From Synaphobranchus kaupii (Eukaryota; Chordata; Actinopteri; Anguilliformes; Synaphobranchidae): a stretch of 64,000 nt of DNA. The notes under the pieces were generated by a model. That model was not told where the DNA came from and made no database searches. It saw only the letters and a list, made by a program, of their open reading frames with translations. The translations under genes and the position numbers were made by a program. Below, piece by piece: positions 20,175-35,152 of the stretch. Each line of letters starts with the position of its first letter. Position 1 is the first letter of the stretch. The stretch is from assembly GCA_029718625.1 (NCBI GenBank), contig CM056379.1, forward strand, positions 60,911,626 through 60,975,625, in the 5' to 3' direction.

Positions 20175-20498
20175 GCCATGTGATAGCACTGCTTTGTGGT
20201 TGTAAGCATGTTTATTGATTGTCAGAAGCCATGTGATAGCACTGCTTTGTGGTTGTAAGCATGTTTATTGATTGTCAGAAGCCATGTGATAGCACTGCTT
20301 TGTGGTTGTAAGCATGTTTATTGATTGTCAGAAGCCATGTGATAGCACTGCTTTGTGGTTGTAAGCATGTTTATTGATTGTCAGAAGCCATGTGATAGCA
20401 CTGCTTTGTGGTTGTAAGCATGTTTATTGATTGTCAGAAGCCATGTGATAGCACTGCTTTGTGGTTGTAAGCATGTTTATTGATTGTCAGAAGCCATG
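20175..20498 (+). repeat. 53-bp tandem repeat, six copies
   Basis: Units beginning GCCATGTGATAGCACTGCTT start at 20175, 20228, 20281, 20334, 20387 and 20440, then a partial GCCATG at 20493. By eye the six copies are identical, so the array is either a recent amplification or kept homogeneous by unequal exchange. Confidence 0.95.
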
Positions 20499-22025
<1,527 letters not shown>

Positions 22026-22170
22026 TCAGAACAGAGAGGTGGCAATACAGCACGTAAAGACAACGGCACAGTGGCTTGTGCAGCCAGGGATCTCTTTACA
22101 ATTGTTACACATATTTCAACAACCACTGAACCATCAACCGGCGTATGAGATCAGCATGCAACGTTTAGTA

Positions 22171-22784
22171 CAGTGGTTCTCAATCTCGGTCCAGGGGGGG
22201 CCCTGTGTATGCTGGTTTGTGTTCCAACTACAATAGCAATCCCAGAATTTAAACAAGCTGTTAATTTTTCTTAATTGAAGTGTCATTTTGAGACCGTTTT
22301 AGCTGCCCTATAGAAGTGAATGGAGAGCGACAAATACCCTATTCTGGATAATCACCCCAGGGGAGCACAGAGCAACTCAGGAACATATTTTGCCACTATT
22401 TGGACTTATATCATGGCCAGGTAACTACACAACCCAAAGTTCTACCAAAGTTCAGTTGTGCTTTAAGCCACATTATGTTTGTAATAGCTATGCATGCCAT
22501 GAAGAATAATACTATTGTATATAATAGTCACATTGTATGATATTGCACATATACAGATGTTCAACTACCTTGTTAGGAGCCTATTGATTCACTACAGGGT
22601 TTAATTTTATCAGCTAAAATATATATTTTTTATTTATATTATATTTCTGTAATTGTTTGCAATATAGCACAAAAAGCACCTAATTAAAAAATATTAACAG
22701 CTTGTTAAAATTATGGGATGGATAGTTGGAACAAAACCCAGCACAAAAACACAGGTACCCCAGGACTGAGTTTGGGAACCACTA
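22171..22784. mobile_element. hAT-like MITE (CAGTGGTTCTCAATC ends)
   Basis: Left end CAGTGGTTCTCAATCTCGG and right end ..CAAACTCAG-type CCCAAACTCAGTCC inverted, finishing GGAACCACTA. Sub-terminal arms are also shared (AACAAGCTGTTAATTTTTCTTAATT on the left, mirrored on the right). The 8-bp flanks GTTTAGTA and CTCTAGCA match at only 5 of 8. The closely related copy at 48881-49621 has a perfect 8-bp duplication, which supports hAT. It has no coding capacity. Confidence 0.8.
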
Positions 22785-23385
22785 CTCTAGCAGAATTATA
22801 CCATAGGCAAGCTAACAACCTTTACAATTGCTCCATTTCAGTGGCGCAATGACCATTTTAAGCGATTAAATACACCGTCTTGGAAGTTAAACACATCCAG
22901 TTTATGGCAAAATGTGAACCTTTTGGCATTCCATACAGACACACAGTAGCTTGCAGAAGCTTTAGTTTTGAAAACAGGACACGCTGCCTGGAGGAGGGGG
23001 AGGGGGAGGGGGCAATGGTCTGTGAACTTGTGGTAAATATTATTGTCGCGGGAATAATATAATTATATAATTTTGTCCCGGGCTCAGATATTTCATCTGG
23101 CAGCCCTGCGAGTCACAGTGGCAGGCAGAGAAACCGAAGACCAGTACACCGCATCTCACAACACCGTACTACTGAGCTAAGCCTGTGGACTTATGGAAAA
23201 GCATAAACAAAAAGAGCAGGCATTTCATATACTGCCGTTTTCTGGGCCATTAAATAAATGGTGCAATAACAACACAACTATGCACTTTGTTAATGAGACA
23301 GTTTTACACAGGGAGTTGAAAGCAGTGAGCATGGAACATTATGGAAAAATGCTTGAATCAAAGATGCCACTAGTGCACCAAATTA
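22785..23385. other. gpatch8 intron 1, no element recognised
   Basis: A purine stretch GGAGGGGGAGGGGGAGGGGG lies near 22994. Otherwise unremarkable up to the Tc1 remnant. Confidence 0.45.
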
Positions 23386-23391
23386 GTGTAC

Positions 23392-24883
<1,492 letters not shown>

Positions 24884-26179
24884 TATATGCAAGTTTTCCC
24901 ACTCCACTATTGCCTTTGGCCCTATTTTTTATCTTATTATATTCACATTGCTCGTAATAGATAACTGTTAGCCTACAAATAATGCTGAGCATATTTGTAT
25001 TGATAATATATGTTAGTATGGAATTATAAAGTAGTTAGCGTAGTGCCCCGCTTTGTCATAATTCATACTAATTACTCGCAATGAATTGAGTGTTTTTAGT
25101 GCTGTTCTCTAATGAGGGTATTTCACATATGGCTACGTACACACTGCTGCTAAATACGGTTGTCACTCCTCATTGGTGTGCTTAATCCCGTAAGGTTCAG
25201 TTTGGTTATAAAAGAGAGTGACAACCGCATTCTACAACCGTAGTCACTACCTGAAATTTCAGGTATTGAATACTGAATTTCACTTCGGTTGTGGTTGGTC
25301 TGTGTGTACCAGAACTGCACTGGACAACTAATTGTTATGTGACATACGCATAACGTTAGGTGCACTCTTACGCTGCTCCCTCCTTATTAATTCCCAATAG
25401 GAACAAGAGGGACAGATGGAACAAACAAAGCCAGCTATTTCTAACAGCTTTTTCAGATTTGATGGAAAAATAGCCTACCTAACCAGCTACATTCTGCAAC
25501 TAGCTCAAGTGAAAAGCAAGTTGAATGTTTAATATTGGAACAATTTGAGAGCTTAGGAGTTAAATTTAGTTAGATTTTAATTATAATTAGCTATATCTTT
25601 AATAGTTTCTCCATCTAAGACATCACCAAGATGAATATTATAAGTCATTTTTTATCTACTTTTAGGGGTTATTTTGGCAAAGATTTTCTCCGGGGGGACC
25701 ATGCCCCCCCCACCCCGGGTCCCCCTCTTTTGGGTACTTCTGTCCTCCCGTTTCCAAACCCACCAGCCGCCACTGGTCGCATGTTGATTTATGTGATGTG
25801 CATTTGATTATCCACAAAATGACCTAGTGCAGTAACAGCGAAAAAGTTTTCCTTATGGGGACAAATGACCAGACAACACAACCACCGACAGTAGCTCACT
25901 GGCTGGCCCAGACTCCTGTACTGTAATACACGTCAGGCCATTAGAGAGACCGATCTCTACGTAGGAAGGAGGATGCAATTTGTGAGTCTGCAGCTCACGA
26001 ACACTCAGCCTCTGTGGAACGCGGTCAGATGAGCTCATCTTCCTGCAGTTGTTTTTTATTCTTTCCGCTTTACAGTGGGTGGAACATTCAAATATAGCAC
26101 AGTGCAGAAGATACCAGTGCAAGGGCTCTGTCCACCAAAAACGTGACTGAATTTCTACAAACAAAATGTTCTTCTCGTA
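24884..26179. other. gpatch8 intron 1, including an hAT-like right end
   Basis: The stretch ending at about 25770 (CCAAACCCACCAGCCGCCACTG) looks like the right terminus of an hAT family starting CAGTGGCGGCTGGTG. I found no matching left end or duplication. No exon seen. Confidence 0.4.
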
Positions 26180-27496
26180 CAGTGAGCACCATAATTCATT
26201 GGACAGTGACACATCTTTTGTTATTTTGCTTCTGTACTCTCACACTTTTGAGTTTGAAAGGATACAATGACAAGGTTGAAGTGCAGACTGTCAGCTTTAA
26301 TTTGAGGGTAATTTCATCCATAACGGATGAACCGTTTTGAAATTATAGAACCTTTTGTACATAGTCCCCCCCCCCCCATTGTCGGCCATCAGAAAATATT
26401 GAGTTTAACAATGTAGAATAAAGTAATCATTTTTAATATTTGGTCGCATATCCTTTGCTTGCCATGACTTCCTGATGTCTGTGACCCAACAATATCAAAA
26501 GACTCTTGATATCTTATTTTCTGGTACTCCTACAAGCGATACTATAACCTCTCTGCATTTGAATGGGTCTCTATGGGAATTGGGGGGTGGGACTAGATTA
26601 AGCCTTAAACCATCACTCTGCAGCAAGATATGCATGATAGATAACTTGAAGGGTTTCTTCTTCTGACTTATTTTTCCATAGAGTTCAATAGGAAAAATTG
26701 TCAGGAGAAACAACCCTTAAAGTGATCCATCCATATCTTCTGCATAACTGGCAGCAGTGTGATGATTTAAGGCTTGTTTGATACGTCAGACCCTTGATGA
26801 CTTAGAGCCATTTAGCCAACCATGTGTTTCCATACTGTTCCAGTATAATTTACAGCTAAATCTAGTACCACCCCCCTATTCCCATAGAGATCCATTCAAA
26901 TGCAGAGACGTTATAGTATCGCTTGTAGGAGTACCAGAAAATAAGATAGTCTTTTGATGTTGGTTGATGGGTCACAAACATCAGGAGCAAACATGGGCGG
27001 AAGTGTAGTATAACGGTTAAGGAACTGGACTTTGCAGGTTCGATTCCCAGGTAGGACACTGCCGTTGTACCCTTGTGCAAGGTACTTAACCTGAATTGCT
27101 TCAGTATATATCCAGCTGTATGAATGGATAAGTGTAATAAGATGTAATAAGAAGTTGTGTAAGTCGCTCTGGATAAGAGCATCTGCTAAATGCCTGTAAT
27201 GTAATGCAATCAGGAAGTCATGGCATGCAAAGGATATGCGACCAAATATTAAAAATTTAAAGGCACACTCAACTGAGTGTATGTAAACTTCTGACCCCTG
27301 GAATTGTGATATTGTGAATTAAAAGTGAAATAATCTGTCTGTAAACAATAGTTGGAAAAATTAATGGTGTGATGCACAAAGTAGATGTCCTAACTGCCTT
27401 GCCAACACTATAGTTTGTTAACATGAAATCTGTGGAGTGGTTAAAAATTAGTTTTAATGACTTCAACCTGTGTATGTAAACTTCTGACTTCAACTG
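26180..27496. mobile_element. Chimeric Tc1 element with palindromic core (copy A)
   Basis: The left end is TA/CAGTGAGCACCATAATTC.. with GGACAGTGACACA, one Tc1 family ('B' here). The right end (..GTATGTAAACTTCTGACTTCAACTG/TA) with an inner TTCTGACCCCTGG repeat is the Sleeping Beauty-like IR/DR type. Between them is an inverted-repeat core (26435-27250): TTTGGTCGCATATCC and CATTTGAATGGGTCTCTATG on the left reappear reversed on the right. The centre is near 26675. No transposase is present. A SINE sits in the right arm. The ends come from different families. Confidence 0.8.
26987..27208 (+). mobile_element. tRNA-derived SINE
   Basis: The head GGGCGGAAGTGTAGTATAACGG resembles a tRNA A box, and GGTTCGATTCCC is a B box, so it carries an internal RNA polymerase III promoter of the tRNA type. 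The body has CACTGCCGTTGTACCCTTG. The tail GTCGCTCTGGATAAGAGCAT plus (TGTAATG)n closely resembles the 3' end of the LINE at 53600-53660. The target duplication ATCAGGA lies at 26980-26986 and 27209-27215. A few bases between the A and B boxes are missing, compared with what I remember of the family. Confidence 0.9.
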
Positions 27497-27870
27497 TATG
27501 TGTGGAATCTGCCTTCTGAGTTAGCCTTTTCCTTACATGGAGCAATAACAGATGCCATCACATTACCTAATTTGACTGCAGGTGGCTATAATGGATATTG
27601 GTGCCTTATACATTGCTGTTTGTATAAGATTCTCCTGCATTTTACATAATTCCACCACTCCTCAAGGAATTTTGATGTTCTAGGTAGGATCTCCATTTTA
27701 CCAACTACCCCAGACTGTAACCTACCCAATCAATTTGATCATTTGTTCCAATAGATCCCTCATTGCATTACATTTCTGTTAACATTCTGGCATCTTTGCT
27801 ATTACACAGGGCAGGACAGCGGAGGATGACCTCCCCCTCTATAGCCGGGTTCCTCCTGACTTTTCTGTTT

Positions 27871-28551
27871 AAGTCATCAAGGGTCTCAAATGAGCCTCAA
27901 ACCATCACTCTTGCTGCCAGATATGCAGTAGATATGGATAGATCACTTGAAGGGTTGTTTCTCCTGACTTATTTCTCTGTAGACTTCAATAGGAAAATGA
28001 GTCAGGAGAAACAACCCTTAAAGTGATCCATCCATATCTGGCAGCAGAGTGATGATTTGAGGCTCGTTTGATACCTCATACACTTCTTGACTTACAGCCA
28101 TTTAGCCAACCATGGGTTCCATACTATTCCCGTGTAATTTACAGCTTAATCTAGTCCCACCCCCCAATTCCCATAGACATCCATTCAAATGCAGAAAGGT
28201 TATAGTATCGCTTGTGAGAGTACCTGAAAATAAGATATCCTTTTATATCCTTTTATCACCTGTTTACCTGTGGAATGTTCCAAACTGGGTGTTTTATTTA
28301 CTTCCTAGTCTTTTTTAAAATTGTATTTTTTTTGCCCGTCCTAACTTTTTTTGGAACGTGATACAGGCATCAAATTCGGAATTAGCGTATATTTACAAAA
28401 ATCAATAAAGTTGATAAGGTAAAACATGAAATATATTTTCTTTGTACTTTTTTCAATTAAATATATGTAAAAGAGAATTTCCAAATCACTGCTTCCTGTT
28501 TTTATGTGCATTATACACACACTGTCTCAACTTTATTGGAATTGGGGTTGG
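27871..28551. mobile_element. Tc1-family remnant with palindromic core (copy B)
   Basis: 27871-28243 is the foldback core again: AAGGGTTGTTTCTCCTGAC on one side of the centre and GTCAGGAGAAACAACCCTT on the other. From 28243 to 28551 it runs into the right end of a third Tc1 family. CCTGTGGAATGTTCCAAAC and an inner repeat (CCTAACTTTTTTTGGAACG) are followed by an outer end TTGGAATTGGGGTTG near TA. The left end and the left core half are missing. Confidence 0.75.
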
Positions 28552-29045
28552 TACATGGAAATTGCGCTTTTAAAAATGAAGCAATATATTTTATACCTTG
28601 AAAGTCATATTGTTTGTTATTTGAATGTCCTCAGTGTCTGTGGGAAGGGGGGATCTGTCAAATATAATTGTCACATTAGTCACACGGTCACATTGCAGCT
28701 AATTGTATCGCATTGCATCGTATCATGATTAATCGCATCGTTATAAATTAATAGAAATCTCATTGCATCGTTGTTCAGAGTATTGAACAACGTTATGGTA
28801 TCGTACCTTCATCAAGTCAAAGGATTACACCCCTATCATAAAATGTATGTATGGATATTTTATGCACTTCCTGTTATGAAAGTGAAGTCCACAAAAGAGT
28901 GCAAGCATCGTGCAGAGAAGGTAACCTTCCACTTAAAGATTTTACGTATATTGTCGATATATAGCGATTAAACAAAAGCCAGGTTTGGCTTATGCTTATT
29001 TATAATTAAACTGACTGACAAGATAATTGTTCATAACTACGACCT
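28552..29045. other. Intronic sequence with degenerate ATCG-rich stretch
   Basis: At 28700-28800 a degenerate run of GCATCG/TATCG/GTATCG words occurs. No ends or coding evidence recognised. Confidence 0.4.
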
Positions 29046-29212
29046 GGGGGGTATACTACAAAGCAGGATTACTTATTTGGATAACTGCACTGAGTAAAAC
29101 CTGGAACCCTCCCAATCTGGAACATGGACTGAAGTTAAAAGAGTTGTTCGGGGTTTTACACAAGTGCTGTTATCCAGCTAACACAGTAATCCTGCTTTGT
29201 AGTATACCCCCC
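29046..29212. mobile_element. 167-bp palindromic MITE
   Basis: The first 28 bases (GGGGGGTATACTACAAAGCA..) are the exact inverse of the last 28 (..TGCTTTGTAGTATACCCCCC). Inner parts mirror loosely (GGATAAC/GTTATCC). Non-coding. The superfamily is not clear because no unambiguous target duplication is visible. Confidence 0.85.
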
Positions 29213-29647
29213 TGAAGTGAACTGAAATTTAGACCATAGTGTCATAACATAACAGAATACACATTTTAACATATAACAATTAAACCCTTCATTTATATTG
29301 GCCAAGACATCAACATTCTGCAAGCCCAACCTGGGGAACAAAATAGGCTACACTGTGATGGGAAAAAAAAAACATGAAAAACAGTTATGCTTCAGCTTGG
29401 CAACCTGTATTAGCATCATTCCTTTATAGATTATTTGCCAAGAACACAAGATGGTCCACTTGGTTAGAGGCAGGTGCTACACACGTTTCATTTACACTGG
29501 TCCCTGCTGAGGAAAAACAGGCTGCACTTGAACAGAAGTCCCTGGAATGCTCAGGTATTTCTGCGCTAACTGCGCATTGTTTTTCCACTACACAAGAGAA
29601 AGATGTGAAATTAACACCCACCACCAGCCAAAGGCTGGTAAAACTAT

Positions 29648-31157
29648 AGCCCCTTTCACACACATGGAACCTGTAACATTGCCACGTTCAATTATCCAGG
29701 TTAGGTAGTGGTTTTCCCCCATTCACACATAGATCTCCTATACGAAAAATATCCGTGTCAAGTCCGTTTACACATGACATGACCATTGCGGATAGATTAG
29801 GCAAGATAAATCCCGAAGCAATGCAGGACAATTAAAGGATAATTCAGTTTTTTTTCCTGACGTCGATCTACTTTTAAATTAAATAAATAATTTCCATAAA
29901 TATTTCCAAAAATTAATAACGATTAGCATGGTGGAAATAGTTTGTAAAAATAGGTCCAAGTCAGGAAAAAAAAAACTGAATTATCCTTTAATTTTATGTT
30001 AATTTGTCTTTAAAATAGCCAGATATTTCACTGAATAATAGCTTCAGCATGGTTTGCCAGCTGAAAGTGAATACTATATATGCGGAGTTGTTTTCAGTAA
30101 AATGCAACAAAAATAATTATGTTAGACAAGTTAAATAGATAGCTAGCCTAGATCTGCCATTGATATGTGGCACTAGCCAGCTTGTTACATTGGGTAAAAA
30201 AGCAACTTAAAAGTGGAAGAGCTGAGACTGATGTTTACCAGCGAGAAAGCATTGCATAGCACAATTCGTTCTGAGTACACAGTTTATTGCATTCCTAAAA
30301 TAAATGTTCAGATTTCCCTCAAAATCTCACAATGCAGCTCCAATATTTTTTATGTGCAAAGGCTGCCATTTTTGCAAAGAACTGTTGAGAGGGCAGACTC
30401 AGCAAAATATTTATTAACCCCTTCTCTACCACCACCTTTTTTTGAACACAAGTCAAAAACTAAAATAGTTACTGTTCTTGAACCTCTGACTACAGGCATA
30501 ATCCTGGTCTCTTCTGCAAGGTAACCCTTAGGAGTTTGTTTTTCAACTGTCAGAATTACTGAAAGTATTACTGAAACAAAGTAACAGAAGCTCAAACACA
30601 TTTTCTTATTTTCCTCGTATAATTATTTTTTTCCTTGGATAAGGATACATCTACTTTAGTTATTCATGTTGTCTGGGGATTTCTGTGGAATACACAGAAC
30701 GCACATAATCGTCATTTTGATAGAGCCCGTTTTGTCATGTTATAAAATAAGGAACCGTTGTTGCTATAACATTGGAATCGTAAAATAGTTTATAGGGATA
30801 GAATCAAGAGTTTTAACACTTTGAAATGGTATATTGTGTTGTGATATTGATTGAAAATTTCACCGTAAAAAAGATGCAATGAATGCAAATAAAATAAACC
30901 AGGGCCAGTGTTAGGGGTTAAATAAATTGTGCCAGAAACAAAAAGTCTTATGTAAGAAAACTGTACCTTTTGCATGCTTTATCCAGGAATGTTTCTGTTT
31001 TTATTCACACTAGAGCTGTTCTGGAAGATTTCTGGAAATCCAACTAGGTCCTGATACGTCTTACATGGAACATCGACTCCGGTTCTATTTGTGCATGTGG
31101 CAGACACGGAAGATTCCCAGAACATATACGGGTTAAGATTCATGTGTGAAAGGGGCT
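29648..31157. mobile_element. 1.5-kb DNA transposon, ends AGCCCCTTTCACACA
   Basis: Terminal inverted repeats AGCCCCTTTCACAC and GTGTGAAAGGGGCT flank 1.5 kb with no recognisable transposase. The boundary is confirmed by the intact copy of the host MITE at 1009-1207. Flanking bases (TAT left, TTT right) do not settle the target duplication, so the superfamily is open. The ends resemble in style the element at 34264-35152 (both start AGCCC). Confidence 0.8.
29836..29987. mobile_element. piggyBac-type MITE, nested
   Basis: 152 bases bounded by TTAA on both sides (29832-29835, 29988-29991). The inverted ends AGGATAATTCAGTTTTTTTT and AAAAAAAACTGAATTATCCT continue into GTCAGG-type sub-terminal arms. 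TTAA duplication is the hallmark of piggyBac transposition. Sits inside the 1.5-kb element, so it is the youngest of three layers. Confidence 0.85.
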
Positions 31158-31539
31158 TTTGATTGTGGCCAGTAAAATTTCTGCTCTAGCAGCCAGTTGG
31201 GCAGATACCAACCAGGTTGCATTATGTTGTAAAAGGTAATGTGGCTGGTAAACTGTAGAAAAAGTTAATTTCATGCCCAGCACAGGAGGATTCTGGTCAA
31301 CTAGTCATGGCTCTTGCTTTCCATATGTCATCACCTCTTGCTGCAGAACATTAAACAGCTATGGTAATTATTGGAAACCTGACTGGCTATACACCTGCTG
31401 AAAAAAATAAGTCATTCACAAGCAGGAGATAACATTTTGAAACACGGAAAATAAATAAATTGCATATTCAAACGTTAATTAGAATTTTTTTTCCATTTGA
31501 GAAATATTCAAATATTGAAATCTGACAGCCATACTACTG

Positions 31540-31790
31540 GTCTGCTCCCCAACAGAAGGCTGGTCACCCTTGACCTCTGTCTATTCGCCCTGCAAGAAGC
31601 TCACCCTTGACATCTGTGGTTCTATTCCCCAACAAAACGGTGGTCACCTTTGACCTCTGGTGGAGCGAGCCACCTTTGACATCAGCTGATTTTTTTTTAT
31701 CCTTTACCTGAGGATTTGTTCCTCAAGCGAGACGTTGGTCATCCCCTAAACCTCAGTGGGTCTGTTCCCCCAGCAGGAAGCTGTTGGGTT
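31540..31790 (+). repeat. Degenerate 40-bp tandem repeat
   Basis: About five to six imperfect units with the theme TCTGTTCCCCAACAGAAGG followed by TGGTCACCCTTGACCTCTG. Units differ by many substitutions and one T-rich interruption at 31690-31697, so it is an old array. Confidence 0.65.
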
Positions 31791-32613
31791 TCAGAGACTG
31801 CCAGAGCAGCACCCTTGGAATACTGAGCATGAGTGCTTTGTGCCCAGAATGGAAATGCGTTTAGCTCTTTTGTCCCCACTTTACCAGGAAAATTTTAATG
31901 TGCTTGTGAAAATAGCATTTTCTTCGAAGTAAAGGAATGGTTGGGAGGGGGGCATATGAATAGACAAGTTGCGGAGCGATTCATTCATCCATGACATGTT
32001 TCTTTAAGGCTGTTCAAAAGAAACAGTTTACCCAAATAAATAAATGTCAGTGCCGAGCAGAGGGTATACTTTACATTTTGAAGGTACCCGACTGATTTGC
32101 GTGTCTTACAAAGAAGTAGTAAGAAATGATTATGTCAGCCACAAAGATATAGCCTACCTAAATAACTTACTAAGGTTAAACAATATAGCTGAGAAAAACT
32201 CTTAAGCTGTCTGGCCTCTCTACTTTTACATGCAGTTTTTCTCTATATTCTTTGAAACAGTGATCAGAAACAGCAAACAACCTACTCGTGACACACTAAC
32301 ACCTTATTCACTATATGAAAATTTAACAATGCACAAGGGAGCCAAAAACCTCATTTTAATAAGTATATATAATGTGGAGTGTGTATACTGAGCTCTTAAA
32401 GGCCAAACAGACATCTGCAGAATATAAATCAAAGGGTTTCTCAGAAAAGCTAGAGTCCAACTACAGCAGTACAAGCTATGAACATAAGTGCCTACTCCGT
32501 TAGTACTGCCCAGTTCAAACAATGGAAAAAAATTCCAAATGAAATGAACTGAAATGGAGGCACAATGAGAGTTATATTTTGTGTTAATCTCAGGACAAAC
32601 GGTCTATGCACAC
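31791..32613. other. gpatch8 intron 1, nothing recognised
   Basis: AT-rich sequence without recognisable element ends or exon signals. Confidence 0.4.
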
Positions 32614-32787
32614 AGGTGGAAAATCCAGATTCAGAAAGTAAAAGTCCTCCCCAATATTTGTTCCAAATCACCTGGATTTGCTAATTAGCACAATTCTGCA
32701 GCCAGGAGGTAGAACTAATTAGTGAGTTCATGGGTGGAAGAAACACATGGCAGGACTTTTACTTTCTGACCCCTGGACTTCCCACCT
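32614..32787. mobile_element. MITE (AGGTGGAAAATCCAG ends)
   Basis: Left AGGTGGAAAATCCAG..TCAGAAAGTAAAAGTCCT and right AGGACTTTTACTTTCTGA..CTGGACTTCCCACCT are inverted copies over about 40 bases. Non-coding. No clear target duplication. Confidence 0.75.
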
Positions 32788-34260
32788 CTGTCCACACCAG
32801 TGACACACCAGGCCAGTCAGTTACACAACGGTCCCTAGTTCAACTGTCTCAGAAACAATACAGCCAGTCACATTCTGCAGCCTGACCCTCTCCAAACACA
32901 AAGCTGAAGACTGAGGAGGCCCAGCGGCACTCACAAAGAGGGAACATGGTGTTAATTTCCCTCTCAATGGCTGTGGAATAGCACACTTCCAACAACAAAT
33001 TTGCAATATTAGTTGTGTGCTCATGTGAAAAAAATAATCGGCAGGACGATTTTACCACATGAACTTCCTACTCAGCGTAAACCTGGTCTTATGAGGCTGG
33101 GCTCTGCCAGGTCAAAAACAGCCCAGGCAGTGGTGGAAGCCGAAGTTAGACTCCATCCTGTCATTTCCTTGCTTGTAGTGTAGGTATAGCTTGTAGGCAT
33201 TAGGGTCCACGAAACATAAACAATAAGACGTATACCAAGTGTAGTTCAGGAACTTGCTCTTGCTAGGAATCGGTGTCCATCTGGGGCAGGACAAAAAAAG
33301 AACTGGGGTACGAGTGCCGAGGAGCAGACATCTTCCTAACACCGCTGTCATCCAGCCTGCGGAACGATTCCAGCACGGCTCGAAATGGGTGGAGGGAGGG
33401 TGTCAACCTGGACCCGCAATTCCCCACCACCAGCCCACACTGCACCACATAGCTGCTCCTAGCTTTCTATTAGATAAAATGCCTTACTTTAAGAACAGCT
33501 GGGTGGGTACTGTACACAGCTGTACTGTATAGCAGTATACAGGCTCTCCCCAAGGGCTCTACGATAACAGTAGTTTTCAGCCTCTCAAAAGAGGCGGCTT
33601 AATTCTCTCCTCTTGTAAAATCTGACTCAAATTAAATAATCAGTTCCGGAAATTCAATGAACCTCAGTCTGGCCTTTTTGCTGCTCTGAGCCCAAAGTAA
33701 TCCTCAGCGCCCACATGACGAAAACAATGAACACTTACACCGCAAGCACAAGCACACTGCTGGCCCTAATGGAAACGCACTGCGTGAGGCGCTGCCAGGC
33801 TGTGTCAACGTGCGTTACGGATACTCGTGCACGGTTTGAGCTCCTCTATTTTTACATTTTCAAGAATTTATGGAGGAAAAAGAAATCCTCCTTACAAGTG
33901 TCAAAAACCTTGGTGACCTCAGGAGTGATAGCCATCTTCGTCTGAATTTATTTTAAGAATGGGGTGGGAAGAGATAGAGAAAAGGTCTACCCTGCAGTAC
34001 AAATTAAAAGGAAAAATGCGTAGCACTGGTGCAGGGAAGATATCCCCCAGGCCACCCTTTACAAGCTTCACAACATCGCCCACAACTTTCAGACTAACGG
34101 CTCTCCACTGGGACACTGCAGCAAGAGATGGTACTGCCGCTGTCCATCCTTATTCCACAAGCCACCATTATTACAACAAATAAGAGTTTACAATGACTAC
34201 ATAAATTAGCTTGTTCCCCCTTTATTACTCCTGGATTCATTTACACACTGTTTGGATGTC
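32788..34260. other. gpatch8 intron 1, nothing recognised
   Basis: Short open frames on both strands, none with motifs or splice context that I can support. Confidence 0.4.
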
Positions 34261-34263
34261 ATT

Positions 34264-35152
34264 AGCCCTATTTGGCCGGGATAAGTTTTCAGGACAATGT
34301 CTGTAAAGTAATGATTACTACAGGACGTCCGTAATGTTAATGGCCGATTCGGACGGGATAAAGTATCTCCGTAAACAGCGTCTAGAAATACAGAGATGGG
34401 AGTGTCTACTCCATGTTGTCGTCACACCGAAAATGTTCCCCACGAGTCATACAACGTTACGCATCTTATCTTCACTGCAAACTGATTGCTTCTGGTAGAA
34501 AATCGCTGTCAAGGAGCAATTGAAAAGATGCAGGCGCCAAAAAAAAAAAAAACTACGTGGAGACAATGTTGGCATGGCAAACATGTCCACAAAAAGCGTG
34601 AGGAATCCTGAATTACACCTCTTTATTAACGTTAGTTTGAAAAAAACAATATTAGGCCATAACATGCATGTAAGGCTATAGCTAGGCTACAACAGCTTAC
34701 CTAAAGCTGCCACAAGCGTTGCCCCACTGTAGCCTACTTTAGAGCCTGTTTTTTTGTTTGTTTTTTTTGCTCTCTGTCTTCTTATTTTAGGTAACGTTAC
34801 ATTAATTTAGAAGTCAGCCAATAGTTGTGGCTTGCACTTGGACCGAAGAGAGCATATAGAGCTTACGTGAAAAACCAGGAGAAAAGACTGGGGAAAACTA
34901 ATTTCTCACAGGAAACAACAGAATTTTACCGGACATGTCAATTTGCATGGGATTGCTTTAACCTGGGGTAATTTTTACAGGACATTTAACAGGAGGTAAA
35001 AGACTCCGGAATCTTTACTGGCGCGGGAGCGCGCAGTCCGTAAAAGTTACGGACATGGCAGATTCAGACGGGACTAAAATAGCGGAGCTCCTCCGGTAAT
35101 TATTACATTACCCCACTTCCCCCTGTAAAACTTATCCCGTCTGAATAGGGCT
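34264..35152. mobile_element. 889-bp DNA transposon, ends AGCCCTATT
   Basis: Left AGCCCTATTTGGCCGGGATA and right TATCCCGTCTGAATAGGGCT are inverted; both continue into AAGTTTT. A 3-bp duplication ATT flanks it (34261-34263, 35153-35155), which would fit a PIF/Harbinger-like element. Non-coding. The sub-terminal words CGGACGGGATAAA and CAGACGGGACTAAA also mirror each other. Confidence 0.8.

Larger units (their letters stand above)
29601..31280. mobile_element. Second copy of the GTGTGAAATTAA MITE, split
   Basis: The left part (ATGTGAAATTAACACC..GGCTGGTAAAA) and right part (TTTGATTGTGGCC..TTAATTTCATGCCCAG) line up with the two halves of 1009-1207. The 1510-base element at 29648-31157 separates them. 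This dates the insertion as later than the MITE. Confidence 0.85.
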
